From the NCBI GenBank assembly GCA_013396635.1, contig WBMW01003261.1, positions 17,919-81,918 of the forward strand: a stretch of DNA of 64,000 nucleotides. Reading direction: 5' to 3'. This document shows, piece by piece, positions 34,346-46,690 of this stretch. Within the stretch, counting starts at the first letter, position 1; every line of letters starts with the position of its first letter. The notes beneath the pieces were generated by a model. It saw only the letters and a list, made by a program, of their open reading frames with translations, did not search any database and was not told the origin of the DNA. Made by a program: the position numbers and the translations under genes. Source of the stretch: Penelope pileata. Its lineage: Eukaryota > Chordata > Aves > Galliformes > Cracidae.

Positions 34346-37344
34346 TTGTACAAATAGTTTCTATAGCATATATTGAAAGTGTAATTCTGATCTAACTGCA
34401 AAATCCAACACAATTAATATGTAAAAGGCAACCACAGTTCCTGAGAATTGAAATGTAGCTAGGATAATAGAAGAGATCTTTGATCACACTTTCTTGTCAG
34501 CATACTACAGAAATAAGCCTATTGCTCCAAAGATAAGATATATATACGATCTTGTAACTGAAAATGGAAATAACATGAAAGTTCCTAATGCTGCATTGCA
34601 ACAACTTGTTAATCTTAACATTTCAGTAATGAGGAGGGCAGGTTAGTTTATTTATAAGCATTTTTGTTTTAAAGATAAAATAAAGCATTAGGACTACAGA
34701 AATATGATTTATTGCTTCTGTCTTTTTTCCACAGTCTGTGTATCCTAAAACCCAACTTTTATTTTTATTTTTTAACTGGAAAAATGAATGTATATCTAAT
34801 TAAATAATGACCATGACAGTACATTTACCTGAACTCATATTGTGCCCAGTGGGTTGATTTTGGCTGTATTTTGACTGCCCGTTTATAACTGTAGTTTTTT
34901 TTCAGTTAGTGTTCAGTGGAATCTGTTCTCTCCATAATTTTGAATTCAATCATTCTACTGAGATAAAGCATCACTATGAAAGTAAGTTATTTTTGATGTG
35001 ACTTGACAATTTCAGCTACAAAGGCTAGTTAAGATATTCTTTGAACTTTGGTCAAATGAGATCACCCAAGACTTCTTGGAGAAATAAATTAATTCTGATG
35101 AAATTAATTTTTTTCAGATCCTAAGTCAACTTTGGATAGAAACACTTACAAAATATTCTGATGTGGAGGTAGCAGAGTCTCCAGCCTCTACCTTAGACCA
35201 AAAAGAGTGTGAACTTATTACAGCAGAAGAGCTTTGTTTACTGAAGTATTGCCTCATTTTGAAAATAGCATCATTATCTTTCAACTACTCTGAGCATTAT
35301 CTCACACTTCATCAAATTATGCCTAAGCATTTTTCTCAACTTCCTGGAATAGTAGTTTTCTCAGCTTCATTTACTTCACCTAATAAAATTGTTCTCTTAC
35401 TTTTTTTCTAACAAACAGAAAATGATTTTTAAGCATGCTTCCTTCTATATTTCTTGTTTCCATTTTCTAGTAGTTTTAATGATAAAAGCTTCTCAATAAT
35501 AACAATAAATCTTAACTTACTGCATTTTTGTTGTTGCTTGCTTTCAGAAAGTTGCAAAGTTTAAATTTTGAAAAGATAGAAATTCACAGTTTTGGTCCTG
35601 TTCAAAGTTATGATTTGTATCTAGACTTCAGCTTCAAGTGGCTTGGCCTTTTCAGAAGTGTGTAAGCTGGGACTAGTTTCTTTGTCCCATAAAATAAAAT
35701 TATTTATTTTTCTGAATCTTAAAATTTATTTTATAGAAGTTACTGTAGATCAAATGATGCAATGATGTTTTCCAAACTGCTTGTGAGTTGCATTCTTAAT
35801 GTCTTATATTTAGAAATGTGAGAGGGTTGCTATCTTTCAGAAAATACTTGTTTCTATTATAGAGAGTTATTAGAAGATGAGACTATTGATTCACTGAAGT
35901 TTTCCTGTACCAACTTAAACCTGTTTTGTTTACAGCTCTAGCTATAGTTACTCAAAGAACAACATGTTGGTGAACATGATTCTAAAATATTTTCTGTTGT
36001 CATAACCATTTCATACAGAAAACAAGTATATTAGCAACATTTAAAATAATTCTTGGTACAGTTGTTCATTTGTGTAATTGCTAAATCATTTATTTCTCTT
36101 AATAATTAAGGAATTAGATTCAAGACTATTCATTCCTTAGATGGAACATCAGGATATTTACAGTGTTTAGTTTTAGCAAATGAAATTTTCTTTTGAGAAC
36201 ACTGTACCGTATGTTCTTTAGCTCATGATCTTTCTGAAACAGAAGAAGAGCATTTATATAAGACTTCCATAGAGAACTTTATCATTCCTATCTAGCTTAT
36301 CTAAAGCTCCCACTCCGCCTGCCTGCAAAAATCTAACTTCTTCAGATACTCCAGAAAAGCTCATCTGGGAACTTTCTTATTGCATCATTCTCAAGCATGT
36401 CTCTCTCTAGAGAAGTGTCACCTGTTATCCCATAAGTGTTCCTTTATTGCTAAACATATGGTAATATCGGAAACACTTCTGTTAGCTCCAAAGGATGCCA
36501 AAACAGATATTATGGTGTCAGTATCAGTGATATTTCCTCAAATATTTTCTACTGTGTAGCTCATCACAGGCCCTTCTGTTTTTGAGTCCCATTGAACATA
36601 AGATGCATGAGAACACAGCTTTACATCAGGTCTCACGAATTAATGAGCAGATCAATGCAAAGTTTCATAAATTGTGTATTTGCCTAAAGACTTTTCTGTA
36701 TCTTAAATTTCTCAATTTTTATAAATGTCCAACATCATCAGTAGCAACAAATTTGAGATCTTGGTGTTAGAACTTCAGGCTGAGAATTTCCATATTTGCT
36801 GCAAAGATATAGGGACTTAAGAACCTAGTTCCAAAATCTATATAAGAAATTTATGTTATTTCTCTCACTAGTAGGTGTTTTTGATCAAAGATCTGTAACA
36901 GAGGAACAGAAACTTAAGCACTGTTCCAACTATCATTCAGTACGAGGCTCTAGCAACTCCCCCCCCCCACCCCCCCGTGCCTCTATCAAAGGAATAAAGT
37001 AACTCTTTTATACTGGAAAACTATCAAGTCCTGTAAGATACACGTATGACAGATGTTACAGCAATGCAAATGTACATGTTTGTTTTGAAAGGGAGACATT
37101 TGGGACAAGAAAGAAACTTAAACTGTGCTTATTAGCATTTTATAAATAAGACACTAATTGCAGGTATTCCTCCTACATGCTGTTTTCTTTTTCTGATGGA
37201 AAATAATTGTTTTTGACAAGCAGTAGGGCAGAGTAGCATTATGCTGTCATAAGAAGGGTATACCTCAAGAAATAAACAAACAAAAAATAAGATTAAAAGC
37301 ACAGTTCTTCAATATTGAAGAAATGTAGATGTTTTTAAAAGGAT
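34346..37344. other. Unique AT-rich DNA
   Basis: No gene recognised. A C-rich run (C10-A-C7) lies at 36959-36976. Confidence 0.5.
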
Positions 37345-38027
37345 GTCTAGCTGTAACGGAAAAGGTCCCAAAACTCTTTCAACTGCGACATGCATTTCAT
37401 ATAGAGCTAGGATCTCTGCTGCACATCACCCCCGGCTCTCTCAGCTCCTTCCCTGTGCTGCTGCTTCTCCAACTGTTTTTCAGTCTTCTCTCTCAAGCTT
37501 CTCAAGCTCCTTCCTTCTCTGCCTGGCTGGCCCTTATCTAAGCCTGGGGCAACTCTGCCCCAGGTCCACCCCTTCCAGTCACAGGTGCAAGAGGTCTACC
37601 AGTATTCCCCAGGCCAGCCACACCCCTCTACCANACCAGTATTCCCCAGGCCAGCCACACCCCTCCACCATGTGCTTAATCATCAGTTCATGCTGTGACA
37701 AGCTGTTTCCCTACACTCCACCCCTTCACAGCATGAACAGATGATAGAGCACATTAACATTTTACCACTGTTCATTACAATATTGGTTACAGGACTTAAA
37801 ATACATTTGCAGGTTTGTATACGCTACAACACCATTTACATAAACATCAGTTCCCAGGCCAAAAATGCATCTTCAAAGTCCACCTTCTTAACACTCTTCA
37901 TATCTTTCTTCTTCCAGTTCCTTCTTTATGCTCTGCAACTCTCCTGTCTCTGCAGCAGTGTATCTCCAACATACATAGCTGGGAGTGTCCAACAAGGAGT
38001 AGAGCTCACAGCAGCTTCAGCTCCATT
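37345..38027 (-). mobile_element. Possible LTR-retroelement segment, adjoining an LTR
   Basis: A GC-richer block whose minus strand reads like LTR or leader sequence: a TGTGAAGGGGTGGAG start near 37730, GGGGTGTGGCTGG repeats and a TTAGATAAGGG segment. It ends against the LTR at 38028 in the same orientation. It contains an ambiguous base at 37634 between two 36-bp copies. The family and edges are unresolved. Confidence 0.35.
37598..37670. repeat. 36-bp duplication around an ambiguous base
   Basis: Units 37598-37633 and 37635-37670 differ at one base (cctctacca versus cctccacca) and are separated only by the N at 37634. Confidence 0.92.
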
Positions 38028-38538
38028 TCAGGGTTAGTTCCTCACTGAGGCAGTCCTGAATCACTCCCTCTCTCCCCAGGTGGGGTGAGGAGAAGAACTG
38101 GAAACAAAATAAGACTCATAGAAAAAAGAAAATCTATTTCCTAAGATAGAAAAGGAAAACAAAAACGTGATGATAACAATATATATAGCCACAATGCAGT
38201 TACTCACAACCTGATGCCCAACAACAATAGAATTGCCTGACAACTGTCAGCAATGCAAAGTCTCACCATCCAACATCCAGCAACTCCCAGCTAGCAGTTG
38301 ACCCTGAGCCAACTTCCCAGAGCTTTATACTCTTCTGCATGATGTCATGATAGAGAACAACCCTTGGCCTAAATCAAGCCAACTGTCCTGGCTCCACCCT
38401 ACCCCCTGCATTTATGCCATAAAAGCGGTGTCTCCTCCCTGCTGAGTGGCCTGTCCTGATCCTAGGTGCACTCCTATCACTCAGCAACAATCAAAACATT
38501 GATGTCCTGTTAACACTGTTTTGGCTGAAACTGGGACA
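38028..38538 (-). mobile_element. LTR, second avian ERVL-type family
   Basis: On the minus strand it starts TGTCCCAGTTTCAGCC, a widespread avian ERVL LTR start. It continues through a promoter region (TATAAAG-type, near 38324-38332) to the GGGGAGAGAGGGAGTGA segment typical of the 3' part. The left edge is approximate and I see no duplication. It lies directly next to the CR1 at 38548. It differs from the TGTCTTAG-type LTRs at 3915, 9172 and 15254, so at least two ERVL-type LTR families are present. Confidence 0.75.
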
Positions 38539-38547
38539 ATAGTCCGT

Positions 38548-39248
38548 CCTTCAAATCCTTCTCTCTCTAATTTAGACAAAAGAATTTAGTAGGGGGTCAT
38601 GTCAAAAGGCCTTATAGAAGTCGAGGTAGATGATGTTAGTCAGTCTGTCCCTATCAACTGATGCAGTCACTTCTACCATAGAAGGCCACCAGTTTGGTAA
38701 GGCACAATTTACCCTTGGTGAAGCTATGCTGGCTATCTCAGACCACCACCTTGTCTTGTATGTGCCTTAACACCGTGTTCAGGAGGACTTTTTCTATGAT
38801 CTTCCCAGGTACAGAGCTGACACTTATCAACCTGTGGTTCCCTGTGTCTTCTTTTCTACCTTTTATAAAAATGGAAGTGATGTTTCCTCTTTTCCAGGCA
38901 TTGGAGACTTCACCTGACAGCCATTACTTTTCAAATATGATGGAGAGTGGCTTGGTAACTACATCAGCCAGTTCCTTCAGGACACTGGAATGCATGTCAC
39001 CTGGCCCTATAGATTTGTGCATGTTCAGTTTCATCAGATCATCTCAAATCTTACAGTGGGAAGGATTTTTCTTCCCTGACTCCCTCCTAGAGGTTCAGGG
39101 ACTTGAGAGACATGGGAAGCCTGACTGCCAGTGAAGACAGAGGCAAAGAACTCATTGAGTACCTCAGTCTTCTCTATGTTCATTGTTGCCAATTCTCCTT
39201 TCTAACTGATCAGAAGAGGTATGCTATTGCTGCCCTCTCCTACACTTA
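38548..39248 (-). pseudogene. CR1 LINE, internal reverse-transcriptase region
   Basis: Minus-strand CR1 ORF2 from the segment before the polymerase (tgaagacagaggcaaagaac on the plus strand, about 39132) through the fingers domain (block near 38880 matching ttaaaaatggg...gttttccc types). It ends near the KAF-box region (ccttatagaagtcgaggtag, about 38612). It has neither a 3' end nor a catalytic box. The 3' side is lost at the LTR boundary. Frames are broken. Confidence 0.88.
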
Positions 39249-40640
39249 TGAAGACCTAAATTAATATATGCAGTCCTAACTATCCACTCTTGCAGTGCAT
39301 CGTGCATCCAATATCAGAAAGTTTATTGATTTTTTTTTTATAATTTTTCTGCTTTCAAGAAAACAATGCCATGGGCTTTCAGTCAATGATTTTTCATCTA
39401 GATGTGATGTCTACAGTCCTTATTGCCTCTAAAATCATTAAGTAGATAATGAAGTTTAAAAATCTTACATCACAGCAAAATAATAGTGTAATTTCCTGTG
39501 TATTATAAAGTTTTATATTTACCTTTAATTCTCCAGTTTCATATTTATTTTTGTTTCTTTATGTGTTCAGAAATAGAATGGACTAAATTATGCTACTAGG
39601 GGAAACTTTTACCTATTTTTCTTGTGTCAGAAAAGCTGAATGTGACTATGTTCATGCCTAACAAGACTACTTGGATAAAATTGAAGTCTCTAAAAGTAAT
39701 TTTTTTTCCCTTTTCCCCAGGTAAGATTTTAACTGTAACTCATCAGAAGAAAGCAGTGAGGAAATGGGAAGTGGAAAGATAAAGATGTTCTCATATCAGC
39801 GGAAACTGACTGATATGGCATACATTACATCGTCTAATTGCTGAAATGTTATATGTGTTTATACTTGTGCATCATCTTATTTCTACACCATGCTGTCAGC
39901 TTTGTTACAAGAAATGAAAATAAGATTAGCATCCGTATTATTAAGTCCCATACAATGCAGACTGTCGTATTTAGCCACTTGCTGAAGTATGCTGAGGAAA
40001 TACAGAAAATACAGTTTGTTTGTTAAGTTGTTGAAGAAGGAATCCATCTTTCAGAGTATTGCATACCATATTTTGGAAGCCTCTGGACAGATACAGCAAA
40101 CAAAACAAAAGCAAACCAGCAAACAAATAAATAAACAACAAATAAATAAAGTAACAAAACAAACAAAAAAGCAACACTAAGAACAGGGGGACCTTCTATC
40201 CTAATATGCAGTCTTAATATCTTATTTTAAATTAATTTATTTCTTATTTGCATCAAGTCTGCTGTCTTCAAGGCTATAGTCTTCAGGGTTAGAATATTGT
40301 ATATTATTACATCTATAATACTGGCAATTAATAAACCATTATTAATCATAATTATGTTATTAATAATCATTATTAACCATAGTTAATATCAATTATTCTG
40401 GCACCCTGGTTAGATGGTTTTGAGGTTTTTTGAAGTACTTAATTCTTTAGGAAATATCTTTTACAGCACTCCAGGAATGCTGATGATTATGCTGATCTCT
40501 TCAAAACTTCCCTGAAAAATGATTTATTTGGTTTCATCTGAAAATGAACAAGGAATCCCTTTCAAACTGTGCCTGTTTCACACCTGACAACCTAGCACAG
40601 CAGCAGACATACTTTTAGTTTTCCATTGCTTGAAGCACAG
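39249..40640. other. Unique DNA with A-rich simple sequence
   Basis: No gene recognised. An A-rich caaa/aaat stretch spans 40096-40170, and an AT-rich block with short inverted repeats (attaata-type) spans 40316-40400. Confidence 0.5.
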
Positions 40641-40643
40641 ATG

Positions 40644-41492
40644 TCACAGAATCACAGGATCACAGAATTGCAGGGGTTGGAAGGGACCTCGAGAGATCAT
40701 CGAGTCCAACACCCCTGCCAGAGCAGGGTCCCTACAGCAGGTTGCACAGGTAGGCATCCAGGCGGGTCTTGAATATCTCCAGGGAAGGAGACTCCACAAC
40801 CTCCCTGGGCAGCCTGTTCCAGTGCTCCGTCACCCACACCGTGAAGAAGTTCTTCCGCATGTTGGTGCGGAACTTCCTGTGCTCCAGCTTAAGGCCATTG
40901 CCCCTTGTCCTGTCCCCACTGACCACTGAAAAGAGGTTCCCCACCTCCATTTGCCTCCCGCAACTAAGATACTTGTAAACATGGATCAGGTCCCCTCTCA
41001 GCCTTCTTTTCTCCAGGCTGAACAGACCCAGATTACTGAGCCTCTCCTCATAAGGGAGATGCTCCACACCCTTTACCATCTTTGTGGCCCTCCGCTGGAC
41101 TCTTTCCAGGNTGATGTGTCAGCCACTCCTCCCAGCTTTGTGTCATCAGCAAACTTGCTGAGGGTGGACACTATCCCCTCATCAAGGTCGTTGATGAAGA
41201 CATTGAACAAGACCGGACCCAGCACCGACCCCTGGGGAACACCGCTAGTTACAGGTCTCCAACTGGACTCTGTGCTGCTGATCACTACCCTCTGAGCTCG
41301 GCCAGTCAGCCAGTTCTCAACCCACCTCACTGTCCACTCATCTATCCCGCATTTTCTCAGCTTTGCTATCAAGATGTCGTGGGAGACAGTGTCAAAAGCC
41401 TTGCTGAAATCAAGGTAGATGACATCCACTGCTCTCCCCAAATCTACCCAGCCAGTGATGTTATCAGAGAAGGCTACCAGGTTGGTCAAACA
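40644..41492 (-). pseudogene. CR1 LINE with a missing middle at an ambiguous base
   Basis: The best-preserved CR1 sequence in the window. From 41492 down, the minus strand encodes the palm: LDFSKAFDTVSHD, GVPQGSVLGPVLFNVFINDL and an intact FADDTKLGG. At 41111 an N intervenes, and the frame resumes only in the C-terminal EHLPYEERLSNLGLFSLEKRRL block, ending in DAYLCNLL with a clean 3' tail (cacagaatcacaggatcacagaa). The connection domain that normally lies between is absent, roughly 150 codons by comparison with other copies here. It may have been a young copy, but the assembly cannot show it whole. Confidence 0.93.
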
Positions 41493-42003
41493 TGTCCTAG
41501 GAAGCTAAGACAGAATAGTATCTTGCAACCAGCTAATCCTTCCCTCTTTAATGAAAGGAGTAGTAACACTTTCTAGTGATCATTGTATTACAAATGAGTA
41601 TTTAGCTTTTACTGAATGGTGCAAAAATAGCAATTGAGAAAGATTGTTTTGATAAGGGCGTCTGTAGGTACTTCTCCCAATAATGACTGTAAACTCATTA
41701 TAAAAACTTTCCTTTAAAAAATGCAAGAAAATCTATGATAGAGATTTCGTCACTAGAAACTTTGCTTCCCATTTTTGATTCCATAAGTTCAATGTTTGTA
41801 TTTCTACAAAGATTCTAAACATGATGGATTTATCATTTGTTCAAAGCTTTAAAATTATGCATTTGGTTACTTTACTTATGTTTCCACAAAAGGTTGAAAG
41901 CTGAATTCAATTTATTGTCTGTTCCTTCGCTATTAAGATAGATCTTCTTTCACTTCAATATTTGACAAACATTTCTGAGTTTGACAAACATCTGGAGCAT
42001 CCT
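41493..42003. other. Unique DNA between two CR1s
   Basis: No gene or repeat recognised. Confidence 0.5.
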
Positions 42004-42320
42004 ATTCATAGAATCATAGAATCATAGAATGGTTCAGGTTGGAAGGGACCTTAGAGATCATCTTGTTCCAACCCCCCTACCATGGACAAAGACACCTCCC
42101 ACTAGACCAGGTTGCCCAAAGCCCCATCCAGCCTGGCTTTGAATACTTCCAGGGAGGGGGCATCAACGACTTCTCTGGGCAACCTGTGCCAGTGTCTCAC
42201 CACCCTCACAGTGAAGAATTTCTTCCTTATATCTAGTCTAAATCTACCCTCTTTCAGTTTATAACCATTACCCCTTGTCCTGTCGTTATCTATCCTTGTA
42301 TCCTTGTATCCTCTATTCAA
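42004..42320 (-). repeat. CR1 LINE 3' end, different subfamily
   Basis: Starts with three tandem tail units (atcatagaatcatagaatcatagaatgg region), then ggttggaagggaccttagag and ccaacccccctaccatgg. Its ORF2 C-terminus, on the minus strand, ends in DGALGNLV rather than the D-A-x-LCNLL of the copies at 33001 and 40644. This shows a second CR1 subfamily. It is 5'-truncated. Confidence 0.93.
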
Positions 42321-44536
42321 AGCTTTATTTCCTTATCTGCTTTTACATTGTGGTATATTGTCACCCTAAATTTACAAATAAGTTGTAAATTAAGCCTTCA
42401 GATCAGAGAATGTTCTGCAAGAATCTAAACTGTCTTTAATCTACTTTCCTCATTTTCTGAGTCTTTTTTCTTTTTTTCCTCTATTTTTGCTATTTGTAGT
42501 TTCTGGTAATTCCACTGCTTTTTGGAATAAATAAAATTTTCCATTCTTCTTCTGATAACAATTTTTCTTCAATATGTTACTGATTCCACAATGAGGTATT
42601 TTATAAGTTGCGCTTTATAGCAATTTCCAAGGGCATGATATTCTTCTACAATTTTTACTTCTGCAGCATTTGATATCTATTGCAAAAGAGTGTTTCTCAT
42701 TCTTTTACTAAAGAACAGTTGTACATCAATGTTTGCCATCAAAATGTAGAGGTCTCCAAAGGTATAGTTCACGTCTTCTGAATTTTTGTTTCATTATTTA
42801 CAAGTTAGCAGAAAATGTATTTTTTTTTCTTGCCTTTGATACAGAGTCAAAATGGGAACCATGTCCTTTGTTTTCTTGTGTTGTCATAGATGGCCTCAAA
42901 GATGTAACATTTAATCTTTCAAAATAATCAGCTTGGGTTTTTCTGCTTGGTTTGATTTGTTAGAAATGTCAGATTGTAATATGTTTGTCCAGGCACAAAA
43001 GGATGCTTCTGATAAACTAGAATCAAATTGTTTTGTAATGAAATCTCAGCACTTTCTTTCTGGCTTGCAGCCTGGAGATTGAGAAATGCAATTGGAAAAC
43101 ACTATTCTTTACATCTTCTATTTTGGTACTTTTACTTTCCAATACATTTTCTGTCGAGTATCAATACCACCATCAATAGCCTATGACTTGCTGAATTTCC
43201 TCTGGTCTTGAAAAAGAAAAATGTGTAAAGTTATTCATTTTCCATCGTTTGTTATCAATGTACTACCGAAGCAGAGATTGTATGTAGAAATAGTCAAACT
43301 GGAAATTGTGGTGGGAAAAAAGATCTTTATCACTTCATCGCTTCTCTCAAGGGAGTGATACTGTGATGAAATACTATAGTGATAGTGATACTGTGATGTA
43401 ACTGAAATAGAACAGAGATTGCTCTATACTTAAGGATATCACCTTAATGGCAATGTAGAAGTGTGTTGAAGGCATCAGGATGGTACAAAGACCTAAGGAT
43501 AACAAAAGACAAACATAAATGGGATGAAAGAAAGAACTGGTCAATGATATCTCAGTGACTCTAACCATTGCTTACAGGTTGTTTGAGAAGCAGCTATAAG
43601 AGCTACTCCAATAAAAATGGTTCATTTTCTATTTTAGATTGCAAACAGACACACTGTGGGAAAACACACACCAAAATAAAATAATAAAAAAAATGACCAC
43701 AAAAACTTAAGGGTTCAATAGTAGTTATATCAATCCAGTTGTTTCTAACTGCAGTTCTTTGTTTTCTTTTCCTCCATCACTGTATATTTGGAGATCAAGG
43801 CTGGCAGTGCTGCACTTACTTCTTGCTCCAAGTTTCTTGAAACAGGATTTTTATTTATTTGCTTCAGTTTTCATGGATTCTTCATGAAATTGTGCTGTTT
43901 TCTTACAAGTATTTAATCTGCTGTACCTTTTGTCTTATTAATTAACATTTATTTTATTTCTTGGGGTCTACCATAGACATCTTTGGAAGTTTGAGTTTTT
44001 ATTGAATATTATTCTGTAGAGGGAGTACACTTTTTTCTTTTTTTCTTTTTTTCTTTTTTTTTTTTTTTAAATAGAGAAAGCTCCTTTCAGCACATTTCAG
44101 AAAGCTATTTAAAAACAGAGCTACTGAGAAAAAAATTACTTAAAAGTGTTTTGAATGGTGCTAAGTTGAACAGCACCCAGGGGTTCTTTGTGAAAGGTAT
44201 TATATTGTATTTTATTGTATTGATTGCATTGTAGTGTTGCTATAACTCAGCTAGACTTCTCAATATCCTTTGCAAGTCCCATTTAAGTTTTAAATTATGA
44301 TTACTTTAATGCTAATTTCACTCTTGTTCTTCTTTTTTTAGTAATACTCAGACATTTCAACTTACATTTGAGTACAGACATCAAGCTGATATGTTTACTT
44401 ACATAATAAAAGCAGGTAAATTGTGCATTTTTGTCACCAGTGAAGTATATCTGTAGAAGTGTCAAAACAGACTATTTTAAATCAAAGACAGAAAAGACTA
44501 CTCTATATCAAAACCTGTAACTTTTAATTATGCTTT
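42321..44536. other. Unique AT-rich DNA
   Basis: No gene recognised. A T-rich tract with interspersed C lies at 44032-44068. A short gtgatactgtgatg duplication lies near 43354-43399. Confidence 0.5.
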
Positions 44537-45344
44537 TAATTCTCTAAAGGTAATGCCTCCTATTTATTTTCATGGAAATTACAACAGATACAAAGAGCAC
44601 AATAACACTACTTGATAGAGCAAATTCTCAGTTACAAAACACTCTTTCAACATAGTCACCACCGTTAGTTATACATTTTTGCCAGCAACGAACAAGAGCC
44701 TGCATGCCACACTTGTAAAACTCTGCACCAGGAGAGGTGACCCACTGTTTCACAGCTGTTATAACAGTATAATTGCTAGGAAAATGTTGCCCACACAGTC
44801 CATCTTTCATCGACCCAAACAGGAAAATCGGCAGGTGCCAAATCTGGACTGTACAGTGAGTGTGGTAGCACAGTCCAGGCAAGATTGGCAATGTTCTCTA
44901 TGGTCTTCAAAGTGGTATGGGGGCCTGTTGTTGTAGTTTTGCAAGAGAAAGTTTGTCTTCTTCTCTGTCCTGACTCTGGAAGCTCAAACCTTCAGATTAT
45001 TCAATGTTGAGATGTGCTGATCAGAGCTGATGGTTTATCTGGGTCCCTGGAAATCCAGAAGGATCACCCCTTTTCTGTCCTAGAAGACAATGCACATCAC
45101 TTTACTCACTGAGGGCTGCATCTTGAACTTTTTATTTGATGGAGGAATTCAATGTCATACCTTTGCTTTATCCATTCTTCCATGTCAGATACCATTTTGT
45201 CAGATCGCCTCTCTGCTGCCATCTGTTGCATGGTGACAAACTGTAATGGAAAATTGGTGAGAAGCTGCTATATCACCAACACCTACCTTTGATGTCGTGG
45301 GCCAACACAATACAATAGGAGGCATTACTTTTGGAGCAGCCCTT
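44537..45344 (-). mobile_element. Internally deleted mariner DNA transposon
   Basis: The terminal inverted repeats are recognisable. The left end has ctctaaaggtaatgcctcct (44541-44560). The right end, reverse-complemented, has gctccaaaagtaatgcctcct, and a TA at about 45344 fits the mariner target. The minus strand from 44891 to 44628 encodes 87 residues of the transposase C-terminus, including a GSMKDGLCGQHF box and ending in GGDYVERVFCN. The catalytic DDD region and the DNA-binding N-terminus are missing or scrambled by an internal deletion at about 45200-45260. At about 0.8 kb it is shorter than a full mariner of roughly 1.3 kb. It cannot move itself. It resembles the mariner family known from chicken. 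Confidence 0.9.
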
Positions 45345-46044
45345 ATATATAGTATATATATTCAGAAAGATATATTTAATTACACTTTGTCAAAAAGAAG
45401 GGAAGTGCAGAATGCTTTATTTTGAAGGATTTATCAGTGATGTGATGTAAAATCTGGGACATTGCAAACTTCACAGGAAAATGTTTTCCATCTTAATGAT
45501 TAAGAATAGGAGTAAGATTTAACAGCAATGGATCAATTGACGTATTTGTTTAGGGTAGTGAATAAGACCTTTTTCAGCTGAGGTCAAAATTTTTTGAAAC
45601 TGCTCTTATTCCTGAGACGTATTGTAATTATGCATATTAGTTTTACAGCAAAACTCATTGGTAAGTTTTGAAAAACAAATGTATTGCCTTCTGAGAAAGG
45701 AGAAATTGTTGTGCCTTTCAAGTGATATCTAGCTGGGACATATCACTTAGTATCCATCTGTGTAATGTTACATCTCACAGCATGGCATTGCTGACATATT
45801 TCAGTAAGTCATATCCGAGTAATTACAATTTTATTGCTAAAAGCTGTAGCTAATAGAATACTATCTATCCATTCTATGCAGGTGTTAATGTTTGCAGAAT
45901 GTTAAACATCTGGAGCATTGTTTTACCTTCTGATTCTACTGATTTGTCATTAATAGTACAAATTAAACCTGCATATTCAAATGATAGATGCTACAGCAAA
46001 AATAGTAGAAAGAAATTCATCTAATGACTCATTAACAAAGTCAT
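45345..46044. other. Unique DNA
   Basis: No gene recognised. Confidence 0.5.
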
Positions 46045-46690
46045 TAGTCTATCTCAGATGCAGAACGCTGCATTTTCCTTTGTTGGATTTCATGCCATTG
46101 CATGCTATCTATCGTGCTCCTATCTATCTAGATCCTTCTGCAATGCCTCTTGTCTCTCCAGGGAGCCAAGAGCACCTCCCAGTTTAGTATCAACAGCAAA
46201 CTTGCTAAGGATAGATTCAAGTCCTGCATCCAGGTCATTGATAAAAATTTTGTACAGAACATGCCCTAGAACTGAGCCCTGGGGAACACTACTAGTATCT
46301 GATCACAAGTCAGATGTAAACCCTTTGAGCTCTACGGCTGAACCAGTTCATTATCCTGCACAGTGTTAACCTGTTTATCTCACAACTGGACAATTTGTCC
46401 AGAAAGATGTTATGAGGGACAGTATCAAAGGCCTTACTAAAATCCAGAAAGATTACATCCTTCCCTTCATCCACTAAGAGGGTGACCTTAACAGAGAAGG
46501 AAATGGAATTACTAGCACAGGACTTTCCCTTGATGAACCCATGTTGACTATGCCTGATAATAACTTTATTCTTTAAATGTCTTTCAATTGCACCTAGAGG
46601 GGTGTTATTTAGGAATCTTGATTTATTGTACAAAATGATGGAAAATTCTTTGGCAACAGAATGATTGTTCATAAGGCTTAATTTAAAAGA
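46045..46690 (-). pseudogene. CR1 LINE, diverged reverse-transcriptase fragment
   Basis: The minus strand carries the polymerase palm: SQHGFIKGKSC, then FLDFSKAFDTVPHN around 46440-46400, GSVLG-type and ND-type blocks, and a catalytic position reading FAVD (near 46195), so one aspartate is lost. It is clearly more diverged than the copies at 40644 and 38548, and the wording of its blocks suggests an older subfamily. It is truncated on both sides. Confidence 0.88.
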
